Of a stretch of DNA of 64,000 nt, positions 27,726 to 37,823 are shown in pieces; position 1 is the first letter of the stretch, and every line of letters begins with the position of its first letter. Position numbers and translations under genes: made by a program. The stretch is taken from contig NZ_JAGFUX010000001.1 in NCBI RefSeq assembly GCF_017601095.1, positions 186,001-250,000 of the forward strand, read 5' to 3'. The notes under the pieces are model-generated. The model was given only the letters and a program-made list of their open reading frames with translations. It made no database searches and was not told the DNA's origin. This stretch comes from Streptococcus suis (GTDB lineage Bacteria; Bacillota; Bacilli; Lactobacillales; Streptococcaceae).

Positions 27726-30700
27726 CTAAATTGCTCGCGTCGAAAAACTGCGACTTTCTAGCACAGCCAACATGGCCGCGGCAGTGTCTAAGGCTGTAAA
27801 AAGCGGAATTCCTGCTTCGATAGCAGATGCACGAATGACCTCTCCATCCACGTCTGCCACACGCTTTTTGCCTACTGTATTGACAATGGCTTGCACCTTG
27901 CCTTTACGGACCAGCTGAGGAATCGACTCTCTTTGGTCTCCACTGATTTTACCAACAGGCAGACAGTCTAAGCCCTTGGCTTGGAAGGCAGTTGCCGTAC
28001 CACTTGTAGCCGCAATAATAAAGCCAATTTCACGATATCTTTCCGCTAGACGGAAGGCCTCCTCCTTGTCCTCATCTGCAACTGTAAAGACGATAGTGCC
28101 GAAATCTTCCAAATGCAGGTAACTTGCTTCAAAGGCCTTATAGAGAGCCTTCTCCAAGGTCATATCTGACCCCATTACCTCACCGGTTGACTTCATCTCT
28201 GGTCCTAACAAACTGTCAACTTTAGCCAATTTTGTAAATGAGAATACAGGTGCTTTGACGTGCACTTGCTTGCTCTCAGGATAAAGACCGTCTTGGTAAC
28301 CCAGTTCCGCAAGACTTTGCCCCAAAATCAATTTGGTTGCAACCTGAGCCATTGGAATGTCTGTGACTTTGGACAAGAATGGCACCGTACGACTGGCACG
28401 AGGATTGACCTCAATGACATAGACCGTTTCATCCTTAATAACAAACTGGATGTTCATCATACCGATACAGTTGAGACCGATTGCCAAGCGTTTGGTGTAG
28501 TCTGCAATAGTCGCCTGCACCTCTTTAGATAAGGTTTGTGGCGGATAAACGGCCATCGAGTCACCTGAGTGAACCCCTGCACGTTCGATGTGTTCCATAA
28601 TACCTGGAATCAAGACATCCTTACCATCTGAAATGGCATCGACTTCACACTCACGACCGACGATATAAGAATCCACCAAAACAGGATGTTCTGGCGAAGC
28701 CTTGACCGCCGTTCTCATATAAGAACGCAAATCCGCTTCATTTTCGACAATTTCCATAGCACGACCGCCCAAGACATAAGAGGGACGAACAAGTACCGGG
28801 AAACCAATTTTGCGGGCCGCTTCTAGTGCTTCCTCTTCGTTGGTTGCGGTTTGGCCTGGTGGCTGTGGAATACCTAGGTCTTTCAGAGCTTTCTCAAATA
28901 AATCCCTGTCTTCAGCTCTATCCAAATCCGCCACCTGTGTCCCCAAGATTGGAATACCTGCTTTGGCCAATGGCTCTGCCAAATTGATGGCCGTCTGGCC
29001 ACCGAACTGAACGATAACCCCTTTTGGTTTCTCAAGGTCAATCACATTCAAGACATCTTCCAAGGTTAAGGGCTCGAAGTAAAGCTTGTCCGAGACCGAA
29101 AAGTCAGTTGACACTGTTTCAGGGTTTGAGTTCATAATGATGGCTTCGTAGCCAGCCGCCTGAATAGCCTTGACAGAATGCACCGTCGCATAGTCAAACT
29201 CCACACCCTGTCCGATACGGATTGGGCCAGAACCCAGCACCAAAACAGATTCTTTCTCCGAACGGTTGGACTCATTTTCCCACTCATAAGTTGAATAGAA
29301 ATAAGGTGTAGCACTTTCAAACTCGGCCGCACAGGTGTCCACCATCTTGTAAACAGGGACAATCTTGTGCTCTGTCCGTAGTTGACGGATGTAGGATTCA
29401 GTTCTGCCCCAGAGTTCCGCAATCTTGCGGTCTGCAAAACCATATTTCTTGGCTTTTTTCAATAAATCAATATTATCAAAATCCGTTGCCAATTCCTGCT
29501 CGATTTCTAAGATATGAAGCAGCTTATCAAGGAAGAAAAGGTCAATCTTGGTCAACTGAGCCAATTCTTCTACTGTATAGCCACGTCGAATGGCTTCTGA
29601 AAGATAGAATAAACGATCATCCTGTGCCTTGACAATCTTTTCAACCAATTGGTCATCTGTCACTTGGCTGAGTTCAGGCATTTCATTGTGATAGACTCCT
29701 ATTTCCAAAGAACGGCAAGCCTTGAGCAAACTTTCTTCGATATTGCGACCAATGGCCATGACCTCACCAGTTGCCTTCATCTGCGTTCCAAGGCGACGTT
29801 CTCCCTTTTCGAACTTATCAAATGGGAAACGTGGAATTTTTGCCACAACGTAGTCAAGTGCAGGCTCAAACATGGCATAGGTTGTTCCTGTAACAGGGTT
29901 CACCATTTCATCCAAGGTCAAGCCAACCGCAATTTTTGCTGCCAATTTTGCAATAGGATAGCCCGTTGCTTTTGATGCCAAGGCAGATGAACGAGAAACC
30001 CGTGGGTTTACTTCAATGACATAGTATTTGAAACTATGTGGATCTAGTGCCAATTGCACATTACAGCCCCCTTCGATTTTGAGGGCACGAATAATGCTGA
30101 GGCTGGCATCACGCAGCATCTGGTTTTCAATATCTGAAAGCGTCTGTGTTGGGGCAAATACGATAGAATCTCCTGTATGAATTCCCACAGGGTCAAAGTT
30201 TTCCATGTTACATACGACCAAGGCATTGTCAGCCGCATCGCGCATCACTTCGTATTCAATTTCTTTGAAACCAGCAATCGAACGTTCAATCAAACACTGG
30301 GTCACCGGTGACAATTTTAGTCCATTTTCTGCAATTTCACGCAGTTCTTCTTCATTGGCACACATACCACCGCCAGTACCACCCAACGTGAAGGCTGGGC
30401 GAACAATGACAGGGTAACCAATTTCAGCAGCAAATTCCAAAGCTTCTTCAACTGTCGTTACAATCGTTGACTCAGGAATAGGCTGATTGAGATCTTCCAT
30501 GAGTTGTTTGAAGAGGTCGCGGTCCTCTGCCTGATCAATTGCAGACAGTTTAGTTCCCAACAACTCAACTCCAAGCTCATCTAAAATACCAGCCTTAGAC
30601 AATTCCATGGCCATATTGAGACCAGTCTGACCACCCAGGGTTGGCAAGAGAGCATCTGGACGCTCCTTCCGTAAAATCCGTGTGACAAATTCAAGCGTAA

Positions 30701-30905
30701 TCGGTTCAATATAGACCTTGTCTGCTATTTCCTTGTCTGTCATAATGGTCGCAGGGTTTGAATTGACCAAGACAACACTATAGCCTTCTTCCTTCAAAGC
30801 CAAACAAGCCTGAGTCCCAGCATAATCAAACTCCGCAGCCTGACCGATAATAATCGGACCAGACCCAATCACCATAATTTTCTTAATATCCGTACGTTTT
30901 GGCAT
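27726..30905 (-). CDS. carB: Carbamoyl-phosphate synthase large subunit
   Basis: Joins bicarbonate, ammonia from CarA and two ATP to give carbamoyl phosphate for pyrimidines and arginine. About 1059 residues, full length: two homologous ATP-grasp halves, each opening with a MVIGSGP / [11 protein letters not shown] motif (near residues 10 and 555), and a C-terminal MGS-type regulatory domain with IVNTVGKKR. Start is the ATG at 30905 ([10 protein letters not shown]), which has no ribosome site next to it; a good one (AAAGGAG at 31053-31047) is displaced 142 bp upstream by inserted sequence. A frame extension of 22 codons upstream starts with TTG and is not supported. Confidence 0.95.
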   Translation of the reverse strand: MPKRTDIKKIMVIGSGPIIIGQAAEFDYAGTQACLALKEEGYSVVLVNSNPATIMTDKEIADKVYIEPITLEFVTRILRKERPDALLPTLGGQTGLNMAMELSKAGILDELGVELLGTKLSAIDQAEDRDLFKQLMEDLNQPIPESTIVTTVEEALEFAAEIGYPVIVRPAFTLGGTGGGMCANEEELREIAENGLKLSPVTQCLIERSIAGFKEIEYEVMRDAADNALVVCNMENFDPVGIHTGDSIVFAPTQTLSDIENQMLRDASLSIIRALKIEGGCNVQLALDPHSFKYYVIEVNPRVSRSSALASKATGYPIAKLAAKIAVGLTLDEMVNPVTGTTYAMFEPALDYVVAKIPRFPFDKFEKGERRLGTQMKATGEVMAIGRNIEESLLKACRSLEIGVYHNEMPELSQVTDDQLVEKIVKAQDDRLFYLSEAIRRGYTVEELAQLTKIDLFFLDKLLHILEIEQELATDFDNIDLLKKAKKYGFADRKIAELWGRTESYIRQLRTEHKIVPVYKMVDTCAAEFESATPYFYSTYEWENESNRSEKESVLVLGSGPIRIGQGVEFDYATVHSVKAIQAAGYEAIIMNSNPETVSTDFSVSDKLYFEPLTLEDVLNVIDLEKPKGVIVQFGGQTAINLAEPLAKAGIPILGTQVADLDRAEDRDLFEKALKDLGIPQPPGQTATNEEEALEAARKIGFPVLVRPSYVLGGRAMEIVENEADLRSYMRTAVKASPEHPVLVDSYIVGRECEVDAISDGKDVLIPGIMEHIERAGVHSGDSMAVYPPQTLSKEVQATIADYTKRLAIGLNCIGMMNIQFVIKDETVYVIEVNPRASRTVPFLSKVTDIPMAQVATKLILGQSLAELGYQDGLYPESKQVHVKAPVFSFTKLAKVDSLLGPEMKSTGEVMGSDMTLEKALYKAFEASYLHLEDFGTIVFTVADEDKEEAFRLAERYREIGFIIAATSGTATAFQAKGLDCLPVGKISGDQRESIPQLVRKGKVQAIVNTVGKKRVADVDGEVIRASAIEAGIPLFTALDTAAAMLAVLESRSFSTRAI

Positions 30906-31251
30906 AATGTATGATACAAAGCCCGTTAAGAGGACAAAGCGAAAATAGGAAACGCGACGCTGATGCTTCAAGCATCAAGACGACGTTTATCTTTTTCGCA
31001 CAGACCTTAGGGCGTGTTCGAATAGGAAACTCGAACCTGTATCTTCTCCTTTCTATTCGTCGCCTCTCTGAGCGACATTAAATAAGATAAGTCCGACGCA
31101 GTAAGGTTTAGCTCGATATTAGATAAACCTTACTGCTAGTATCAAAGTTAGCAAAGGTCACTAGAACTTTGGCTAGAAGGACAAAATACTCTAACAGATT
31201 AGTCTATTTTGTCTTCCCATCACTCACTCTAATCCTTCCAATTTGGCAGAA
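30906..31251 (-). repeat. Hairpin-rich carA-carB spacer, probable small insertion
   Basis: A 346-bp non-coding stretch with at least five stem-loops: GACAAAATA...TATTTTGTC near 31179-31213, a 12-bp stem CAGTAAGGTTTA...TAAACCTTACTG near 31099-31137, GTCGCTC..GAGGCGAC near 31060, GTTCGAG...TCGAAC near 31016-31036, and GATGCTT..AAGCATC near 30961-30976 inside a longer GCGAAAA...TTTTCGC stem. GTTTCCTATT occurs in two loops. The part between 30909 and about 31040 separates a ribosome site from the carB start. Confidence 0.6.
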
Positions 31252-32331
31252 TCATCTCTGCGATTGAAAGGCATCAATCAAGTCCATAAATTCATCAAAA
31301 AGATAACTTGCATCGTGTGGACCAGGCGCTGCATCTGGGTGGAATTGGACCGAGAAGGCAGGATAATGGCGGTGACGTACTCCTTCAACGGATTTGTCAT
31401 TAATTTCCTCATGAGTTATCATAAGGCATTCCGGCAAGTCTTCTCTCGATACTGCGAATCCATGGTTTTGACTGGTAAAATCTACTCGACCAGTTGCAAT
31501 TTCTCGGACAGCATGGTTAAAACCACGGTGACCAAATTTCATCTTGTAGGTCTTGGCGCCATTGGCCTTGGCAAACAACTGGTGTCCCATACAAATTCCG
31601 AAGATTGGAATCTGACCTTGTACAGTCCGAATCATTTCCAAAACATCAGCAACATCATCTGGATCTCCCGGGCCATTGGACAGCATCACTCCATCTGGCG
31701 CTAAGTCTAGAATTTCTTGGGCACTGGTATCGTAAGGGACAACAGTTACATTACAGTTTCGCTTTGCCAACTCGCGCAAAATAGAATGCTTCAATCCAAA
31801 ATCCACCAAAACTATATTCTTACCCGTTCCTGGAGCTGGATAGGCCGTTTTCGTAGAAACCTGTGCAATATTATTGGTCGGCAAGACTGTCGCACGCAGC
31901 TGATCTGATAGGTGTTCGACAGAATCCCCAACATCCGCCATCGTCGCTTTCATGGTCCCATGTTTTCGAATAATCTTTGTCAGAGCCCGCGTATCAATTC
32001 CTGAAATACCAGGGATTTTTTTGGCTTTCAAAAATTCATCCAAAGTAAGCTGATTGCGCCAGTTACTTGCCCGTCTTGCCCACTCGCTCACGACCACACC
32101 TTTACAGGTCGGACGAATCGATTCATAGTCATCACGGTTTATCCCATAATTTCCAACCAAGGGATAGGTAAAGGTCAAAATTTGCCCATTATAGGACTGA
32201 TCCGTAATAGATTCTTGGTAACCTGTCATACCAGTATTAAAGACAATTTCACCAGTCACACTAATGTTAGCTCCGAAGGCTTGCCCTTCAAAAATTGTCC
32301 CATCTTCCAAAATTAAAAGTCTTTTTCCCAT
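31252..32331 (-). CDS. carA: Carbamoyl-phosphate synthase small subunit
   Basis: Glutaminase subunit that supplies ammonia to CarB. The 359-residue protein has the N-terminal CarA domain ([25 protein letters not shown]) and a C-terminal class I glutamine amidotransferase with the nucleophile Cys in GICMGHQL and the HP/E region in [13 protein letters not shown]. Third gene of pyrR-pyrB-carA-carB; the 346-bp spacer before carB is unusual. Confidence 0.96.
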   Translation of the reverse strand: MGKRLLILEDGTIFEGQAFGANISVTGEIVFNTGMTGYQESITDQSYNGQILTFTYPLVGNYGINRDDYESIRPTCKGVVVSEWARRASNWRNQLTLDEFLKAKKIPGISGIDTRALTKIIRKHGTMKATMADVGDSVEHLSDQLRATVLPTNNIAQVSTKTAYPAPGTGKNIVLVDFGLKHSILRELAKRNCNVTVVPYDTSAQEILDLAPDGVMLSNGPGDPDDVADVLEMIRTVQGQIPIFGICMGHQLFAKANGAKTYKMKFGHRGFNHAVREIATGRVDFTSQNHGFAVSREDLPECLMITHEEINDKSVEGVRHRHYPAFSVQFHPDAAPGPHDASYLFDEFMDLIDAFQSQR

Positions 32332-32379
32332 TGTTTCCTCTTTCGTGGACCCTCTCTGGAGTCTCTTAACGTTTCAATC

Positions 32380-33306
32380 CTATGCCCGATCGGCTAGAAC
32401 TGCCTCTAAAATGGCCATCCGTACATACACCCCATTTTCCATCTGGACTGTTATCCGAGATTTTTCAGCTTCCACAAGCTGGTCTACAATCTCAACCCCG
32501 CGGTTGACAGGGGCAGGATGCATGATGATGGCTTCTGGTTTCAATAGCTTATAGCGGTTTTCTGTCAATCCAAAGGTCTGATGATAGGCTTCTTTTGAAA
32601 AACTTGTTGCCCCATCATGGCGTTCATGTTGGACACGCAAGAGCATGAGAACATCCAGCTCCTCAATCACCTGGTCTAAGTCCACAAAGCTTCCATACAC
32701 ATCAAATGCAGAATCATACCATTCCTTAGGCCCTGAGAAAAATAGCTGAGCGCCTAGGCGGTGGAGAATATCCATGTTGGAACGAGCTACTCTCGAATGA
32801 CGTAAGTCACCAGCAATCAAAACCTTCAAACCTGAAAAAGATCCAAATTCTTCATAGATTGTCATCAAATCCAGCAAAGATTGACTGGGATGTTGACCAG
32901 AGCCATCCCCTCCATTGACAATCGCTGGTTTAATAGTCGTACTGTCAATCAGTTCTCTATAATATTCAACCGCTGGATGGCGAATAACACAGACATCCAC
33001 ACCCAGAGCTGACATTGTTAAAATTGTGTCATATAAGGTCTCACCCTTATTTACCGAACTTGTGCTGGCGTTAAAATCAATCCGTTCCATTCCTAGCTTA
33101 ATTTCTGCCATTTCAAACGACTTGTGCGTGCGCGTGGAGTCTTCGAAAAAGAGATTTGCTGCTACAAGATGCGAAACAGAATTTGGCTGGGCCTGCCCAT
33201 TTTTAAAAGCTAGCCCTCGCTGAATTAGTCCCATCACCTCTTCAGTTGTCAGCTCTTCCATTGACACCACATGTGGCAATTTCACCTGTCCATTGTCAAC
33301 CGTCAT
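32380..33306 (-). CDS. pyrB: Aspartate carbamoyltransferase catalytic subunit
   Basis: Condenses carbamoyl phosphate with aspartate, the committing step of pyrimidine synthesis. The 308-residue protein has the carbamoyl-phosphate motif [13 protein letters not shown], the IRHPAVEYY segment, the [22 protein letters not shown] motif and [11 protein letters not shown]. No regulatory subunit is encoded, as usual in Gram-positive bacteria. Confidence 0.97.
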   Translation of the reverse strand: MTVDNGQVKLPHVVSMEELTTEEVMGLIQRGLAFKNGQAQPNSVSHLVAANLFFEDSTRTHKSFEMAEIKLGMERIDFNASTSSVNKGETLYDTILTMSALGVDVCVIRHPAVEYYRELIDSTTIKPAIVNGGDGSGQHPSQSLLDLMTIYEEFGSFSGLKVLIAGDLRHSRVARSNMDILHRLGAQLFFSGPKEWYDSAFDVYGSFVDLDQVIEELDVLMLLRVQHERHDGATSFSKEAYHQTFGLTENRYKLLKPEAIIMHPAPVNRGVEIVDQLVEAEKSRITVQMENGVYVRMAILEAVLADRA

Positions 33307-33334
33307 CAGGAATCCCCAAACTTTCTAGCCAAGA

Positions 33335-33856
33335 CTAGGCGTTTTCAACTAGCAAGACCGCATCTTGCTCATCAATTTCAGCCATTTGTACAATAATTTC
33401 CTCCGAACGGCTGGTTGGAATATTTTTTCCAACATAATCTGCACGGATAGGTAATTCACGGTGACCACGGTCAACGAGTACGGCCAAGCTGACACGGGCA
33501 GGACGACCAAGAGAAACCACGTTGTCAATCGCAGCACGGATTGTTCGGCCGGTATATAGCACGTCATCAACCAAGATAATATCTCGGTCATTGACATCCG
33601 TTGTAATAAGCGTTGTATCTTCCTCCACCTTCACATCATCTCGGAATGGTTTGGTATCCAGTTCAGCCAGGGGAACATCGATTCCTTCCAACTGCTTCAA
33701 TCGCTCTTGAATCCGACGAGCAATAAAGACACCTCTGGTTTTGATCCCAGCTAGGACAATAGTGTCCAAATTCTTATTGCGCTCGATGATCTCATAGGTA
33801 ATTCGGGTAATGGCCCGTTTCATGGTCATGTCATCGACGATCACTTTTGTTTTCAT
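33335..33856 (-). CDS. pyrR: Pyrimidine operon attenuator / uracil phosphoribosyltransferase
   Basis: RNA-binding regulator of the pyr operon: with UMP it binds the leader hairpin and promotes termination; it also has weak uracil phosphoribosyltransferase activity. The 173-residue protein has the PRPP-binding motif [19 protein letters not shown] complete PyrR leader lies directly upstream, so the operon is autoregulated. Confidence 0.97.
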   Translation of the reverse strand: MKTKVIVDDMTMKRAITRITYEIIERNKNLDTIVLAGIKTRGVFIARRIQERLKQLEGIDVPLAELDTKPFRDDVKVEEDTTLITTDVNDRDIILVDDVLYTGRTIRAAIDNVVSLGRPARVSLAVLVDRGHRELPIRADYVGKNIPTSRSEEIIVQMAEIDEQDAVLLVENA

Positions 33857-33874
33857 TCCTTACTCCTTTTCATG

Positions 33875-33970
33875 AAAAAAAGTCTCCTTTTCGGAGACTT
33901 CAGAAAATACAGGTAGAGCCAGCCACCTTCTTTACTTGATTCTCCTTGACTGCCTCACGGGACAGATATT
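33875..33970 (-). promoter_or_regulatory. PyrR-responsive attenuator leader
   Basis: The leader contains the PyrR binding loop (TTTAATATCTGTCCCGTGAG region with GGCAGTCAAGGAG, about 33970-33935) followed by a terminator stem AAGTCTCC / GGAGACTT with a T run at 33901-33876. When PyrR-UMP binds, the antiterminator is blocked and the terminator forms just before pyrR. Confidence 0.85.
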
Positions 33971-33988
33971 AAAGGATTGATTAAGCAA

Positions 33989-34017
33989 AGTATAGCACAA
34001 ATTGTGCCAGAAGACAA
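33989..34017 (-). promoter_or_regulatory. pyr operon promoter
   Basis: TTGTCT (34017-34012), 17-bp spacer, TATACT (33994-33989) on the minus strand, directly before the PyrR leader. Confidence 0.7.
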
Positions 34018-34049
34018 GATTTTCCATTTTTTCTGAAAATCGTTCGTCT

Positions 34050-34694
34050 TTAGGCAGTTGGCTGGTTAGCCCCTACTCGATTGGCGCGCCAGCTTTTGAC
34101 AAAAAACAAGAAAAATCCAACAACGAGATAAGCCACAAAGATTACACCTGCATAGGTCAAAACATAAGGCCAACCATACTTTGGCACGTTTAGGAAGAAA
34201 TAAGCAAAGGGACTGTCCTTGGCATCTGGGATGGGAATCTTGATAAAAAAGCCATTGATCAAACCAAAAACCATATAAAACAAGGGCAGAGCGGTCCACC
34301 AAATCGGATCAAACCACTTGTACTGCCGCTGACGGTCCACCAGCAAGGTATCCAACAAGAAATAGAGAGGAACGATGTAATGGCAGAGCAAATTTTCCAG
34401 TCGCCAAAAATCATCTGCCAAAGGTGCCAACATAAAATGATAGACCACACAGGTAATCAAAATGGACATAGTCACCGCTGCCTTAATCCGTAGAAACTTG
34501 CTAGTCTGCAAGTCCGTTCCCTTGGTCATGGCATAAACCATATAGACCGCAAAAACGGATACCAACAGGTTAGACTGCACCGTGTAGTACATGAGCATGC
34601 CAATACCATATTTAATGATTTCTAGAGCAGTTCCCGCAATCGCTAAAGCAGCCAGTAAACACCTGCTATAAAATAAAAAACTTTGATTCTTCAT
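34050..34694 (-). CDS. Pr6Pr family membrane protein
   Basis: A 214-residue protein with six membrane segments, of the Pr6Pr (FAR-17a/AIG1-like) family, function unknown in bacteria. Conserved features are YYTVQSNLL near residue 37, the HYIVPLYFLLD segment and the GWPYVLTYAGVIF stretch near the end. It starts with a good ribosome site (GAAAGGAT) and is transcribed alone; the pyr promoter lies just downstream. Confidence 0.85.
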   Translation of the reverse strand: MKNQSFLFYSRCLLAALAIAGTALEIIKYGIGMLMYYTVQSNLLVSVFAVYMVYAMTKGTDLQTSKFLRIKAAVTMSILITCVVYHFMLAPLADDFWRLENLLCHYIVPLYFLLDTLLVDRQRQYKWFDPIWWTALPLFYMVFGLINGFFIKIPIPDAKDSPFAYFFLNVPKYGWPYVLTYAGVIFVAYLVVGFFLFFVKSWRANRVGANQPTA

Positions 34695-34713
34695 ACTATC
34701 CTTTCAAAAACGA

Positions 34714-34742
34714 CAAAAGACTGGATTGACCAGTCCTTTTTT
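34714..34742 (-). terminator. Terminator after the PhnA-like gene
   Basis: Stem GGACTGG / CCAGTC followed by TTTT, directly after the stop codon. Confidence 0.7.
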
Positions 34743-35087
34743 TTAGATTTTCTTAACGAATTCTGACTTCAACTTCATGGCACCAAAACCATCGATTTTA
34801 CAGTCGATATTGTGATCACCTTCGACGATACGAATACCTTTAACACGCGTACCTTGCTTAAGATCCTTTGGTGCACCCTTGACTTTCAAGTCCTTAATCA
34901 GAGTTACCGTGTCACCATCCGCCAAACGATTACCATTGGCATCAATTGCAACAGGTCCACTTTCTTCCTCAGCTACATCTGCTGGGTTCCACTCATAAGC
35001 ACACTCAGGGCAAACCAAGAGGGCACCGTCTTCATAAACATATTCAGAATGACACTTTGGGCAATTTGGCAAAGTTTCCATTTTCAC
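34743..35087 (-). CDS. PhnA / YjdM-type zinc ribbon protein
   Basis: A 114-residue protein with an N-terminal zinc ribbon ([21 protein letters not shown]) and the C-terminal PhnA domain ([23 protein letters not shown]). The old name alkylphosphonate utilisation protein is misleading; its role is not known. Single gene with its own ribosome site (GGAGAT) and terminator. Confidence 0.9.
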   Translation of the reverse strand: MKMETLPNCPKCHSEYVYEDGALLVCPECAYEWNPADVAEEESGPVAIDANGNRLADGDTVTLIKDLKVKGAPKDLKQGTRVKGIRIVEGDHNIDCKIDGFGAMKLKSEFVKKI

Positions 35088-35153
35088 AATCTCCTTCTAT
35101 TTTTCCTTACTAGTCTAGCAGATTTTTTGCAAATGGGCAAGATGAACAGGTTT

Positions 35154-36053
35154 TCATAAACCATTTGTCTTACGTAGTTTTTCAAGTGTTTCTAGGAAAA
35201 TAGCTGGCGCTTCTGCCGTAAACTCGACTAACTCTCCCGTTCTTGGGTGAGTAAATCCAAGTGTCTGTGCATGAAGAAACTGGCCATGCCCTTTAAGAGT
35301 TTTCCTTGGACCGTAAGCTTCATCACCCGCAACTGGATGCCCAATATAGGCCATGTGGACACGAATTTGGTGAGTTCGTCCTGTTTCCAAGGTCAACTCA
35401 AGCAAGGTATAATCGCAAAAACGCTCCAAAACTTGGAAACGAGTGACAGCTTCTTTCCCTTTAGCAGTCACAGCCTGTTTTTTTCGGTCTTTTTCCGAAC
35501 GACCAATCGGCGCCTCAATCACACCACGGTCATTTGGCAGATTACCGTGTACAATGGCCAGGTACTTACGGAGGGATTTTTTCTCTTTTAATTCAGCTGC
35601 AAGTTTTGTATGTGCTTCATCATTTTTGGCAATCATGAGCAAGCCAGATGTATCCTTGTCAATCCGATGAACAATTCCTGGTCGCAAAACACCATTGATG
35701 CCTGACAAATCTTTCACATGGTATAAGAGGGCATTGACCAAGGTTCCTGATGTGTGGCCTGCAGATGGGTGAACCACCATACCTTGAGGTTTATTGACCA
35801 CAGCAACATCCGTATCTTGATAGACAATTTTTAAAGGGATATCTTCAGCCACATAGTCGATTTCTTCCACTTCTGGCACCTGATAAGAAATCACATCTCC
35901 TGCCTGCACACTATATTTAGCTTTCTTGGCTTGGCCATTGACCAAAACCAGACCAGCCTTAATTTGTTCATTGGCAACTGAACGAGACAAATCTGTCAAA
36001 TCCGCCAAGGCCTTGTCTAGACGAACGCCACCAATCTCAACTTTTACTTCCAT
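35154..36053 (-). CDS. RluD-type 23S rRNA pseudouridine synthase
   Basis: A 299-residue RluA/RluD family enzyme: N-terminal S4 RNA-binding domain (LDKALADLTDLSRSVANEQIKAG) and catalytic domain with the active-site Asp in HRIDKDTSGLLMIAK. It should modify large-subunit rRNA, most likely the helix 69 region, but the exact sites are not readable. Overlaps the end of lspA by 17 bp, the conserved lspA-rluD pairing. Confidence 0.92.
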   Translation of the reverse strand: MEVKVEIGGVRLDKALADLTDLSRSVANEQIKAGLVLVNGQAKKAKYSVQAGDVISYQVPEVEEIDYVAEDIPLKIVYQDTDVAVVNKPQGMVVHPSAGHTSGTLVNALLYHVKDLSGINGVLRPGIVHRIDKDTSGLLMIAKNDEAHTKLAAELKEKKSLRKYLAIVHGNLPNDRGVIEAPIGRSEKDRKKQAVTAKGKEAVTRFQVLERFCDYTLLELTLETGRTHQIRVHMAYIGHPVAGDEAYGPRKTLKGHGQFLHAQTLGFTHPRTGELVEFTAEAPAIFLETLEKLRKTNGL

Positions 36054-36522
36054 TACTCTCTTCTTTCATGATACAAATTAACAGCAAGCCCACTCCAACA
36101 GTCAGGCAAACATCTGCCAGGTTGAACACAGGAAAGCTGATAAAATCCAGGTGGAACATGTCCACTACATAACCCAAGCGCAAGCGATCAATAAAGTTTC
36201 CCAAACCACCTGCTATAATCAAGGATAGACTAAACAAGGTAAACAAACTGCCACGGATTGATTTTGCCAAATACCAAACCAAGCCTGCCATTACAACTAG
36301 CGTTACAATCGTAAAAAACCATTGCTGGTTTTGCAGGATTGACCAAGCCGCACCATAGTTGCGCAAGTAAGCCAGGCTCATAAAACCTGGGATAAAATCC
36401 ACAACCGTATCGAGCTCAATAGTGGCTACTGTCCAAGCCTTGAGCCACTGATCCAAGCCAATCAAACTTGCAACCAACACGAGAATCCCTAGCACTCTAG
36501 TTAGTATGTTTTTGTTTTGCAA
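36037..36522 (-). CDS. lspA: Lipoprotein signal peptidase
   Basis: Cleaves signal peptides of prolipoproteins in the membrane, and would process the lipoproteins near 59-60 kb. The 161-residue protein has four membrane segments and the two catalytic Asp motifs, GGLGNFIDRL and NLADVCLTVG. Translation starts at TTG 36522 with GGAGG six bases upstream, overlapping the end of the LysR gene. Confidence 0.95.
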   Translation of the reverse strand: MQNKNILTRVLGILVLVASLIGLDQWLKAWTVATIELDTVVDFIPGFMSLAYLRNYGAAWSILQNQQWFFTIVTLVVMAGLVWYLAKSIRGSLFTLFSLSLIIAGGLGNFIDRLRLGYVVDMFHLDFISFPVFNLADVCLTVGVGLLLICIMKEESNGSKS

Positions 36523-37408
36523 AATAATCCTCCATCAAGACTACGAAATCCTTAGCACACTGACTAAGTTCATAGTTTTCTCTCTTCACATAAACCATTC
36601 GATTGTCGATCCCATGTTCCAATGGGACCACAACGATACCATTCACACTCTCACTGTCCAAAAATCCTGAACCAGTTGCATAGGCATCCGTCCGCTCCAA
36701 GATTCCATTTAAGGTTGCACGATCGGTTACATCAAACACAACGGGCGAATCCGATGTATCAATAAAGTTTTCTGAATAGTAGAGATAGGCTTCTTTTTCC
36801 TGGGTAAACCGAACCGTCGGCAAGCCCTTTAAGTCTTCCAATTGGACTACTTCTTTTTGGGCTAATGGATGCCCTTCTCTCAGATAAACATGGGTCTGAA
36901 AATCAATCAAATCAAAAACTTCCAGTTGCAACTTTTCCAATTTTTGCATAATGCCTTTGGTATTACGATTGTTGAGGTAGATAATCCCCAGTTCACTATA
37001 GCCCTGAGCCACTTCATCCAAAATCTGAACAGTGGTTGATTCGAAAATCCGAAAATGAGGGTATTGCGGATGTGTTTTTGAAAATTCTGTCATCAGAGGG
37101 GGAAGAAAATCATAGTGCTGACTGGAAATGGAAAAGCTCTTCTCCTTTTCTTCAACCTGCAAGTAATAATTTTCAAACTTATCAAATCCCTTGACCAAGT
37201 TCTGAGCCTGCTCATAAAACTCCATCCCTCGCTTGGTTAAAACTGTACCAGCACTGGTCCGACTAAAAATCTGAAACCCCAACTCCTTCTCTAAATCCCG
37301 AATAGAAATGGACAAACTCGGTTGGGAGACATAGAGCTTTTCAGCCGCCTCACGAAAAGTCCCGCTGTTGGCAATCGCCACCACATAGCGCAATTGTTGA
37401 ATATTCAT
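36497..37408 (-). CDS. LysR family transcriptional regulator
   Basis: A 303-residue LysR regulator. Helix-turn-helix at residues 17-37 (GTFREAAEKLYVSQPSLSIS), then a periplasmic-binding-like sensor domain. The place before lspA matches the CpsY/MtaR-like regulator of other streptococci, known for links to methionine uptake and capsule, but that is inference from position. Start is ATG 37408 with AAGGA upstream; a longer TTG frame is rejected. Confidence 0.9.
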   Translation of the reverse strand: MNIQQLRYVVAIANSGTFREAAEKLYVSQPSLSISIRDLEKELGFQIFSRTSAGTVLTKRGMEFYEQAQNLVKGFDKFENYYLQVEEKEKSFSISSQHYDFLPPLMTEFSKTHPQYPHFRIFESTTVQILDEVAQGYSELGIIYLNNRNTKGIMQKLEKLQLEVFDLIDFQTHVYLREGHPLAQKEVVQLEDLKGLPTVRFTQEKEAYLYYSENFIDTSDSPVVFDVTDRATLNGILERTDAYATGSGFLDSESVNGIVVVPLEHGIDNRMVYVKRENYELSQCAKDFVVLMEDYFAKQKHTN

Positions 37409-37552
37409 ATCTAATTCCTTCAAATTACTATTCTTCCTATTATATCAAAAAATGTACAAATTTGTTGAAACTCTCGTTTAATTCGGATAATACTAGGTGA
37501 TATTAATGCTTCATTCGCCTATTCATAGTTTCTCATTTCTGTTTTTTTGAAA

Positions 37553-37580
37553 CAAAAAACACTCGATATCTCGAATGCTT
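37553..37580 (-). terminator. Terminator after the toxin/immunity pair
   Basis: Stem CATTCGA / TCGAGTG followed by TTTTTT on the minus strand, a few bases after the immunity-gene stop. Confidence 0.65.
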
Positions 37581-37586
37581 AAATTA

Positions 37587-37823
37587 TTATGCTGTTAACA
37601 ACATCCAGCTTTTTCTTAAAGTTGTACCGTGCAAGTCAAGGTCTAACAATTCATCAAAGCTACTAAATTTTTGCTCATTGACACCAAAAGGTTCAGAAAT
37701 TACATTATCATCCCCTGAATAGCCAATGTAGTAGTCTATTCCATTCAACTTGAGGTTATATTCTTCACCACATTCTATGCTTTCTCTGAAATCGTCTAGG
37801 GATTTAAAAAAACTATTCATCAT
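37587..37823 (-). CDS. Putative immunity protein of the phage-borne toxin
   Basis: A 78-residue acidic protein (SLDDFRESIECGEEYNLKLNG ... GVNEQKFSSFDELLDLDLHGTTL). The ATG overlaps the end of the toxin gene by 11 bp with AAAGGA inside it, so the two are translated together, the usual arrangement of toxin and immunity protein. Small, acidic and encoded just downstream are the reasons for the call; no family was recognised with certainty. Confidence 0.65.
   Translation of the reverse strand: MMNSFFKSLDDFRESIECGEEYNLKLNGIDYYIGYSGDDNVISEPFGVNEQKFSSFDELLDLDLHGTTLRKSWMLLTA

Noticed and set aside
30906..30971. 22-codon N-terminal extension of carB
   Set aside because: It starts with TTG, has no ribosome site, lies inside the hairpin-rich insert, and the protein is already full length from the ATG at 30905.
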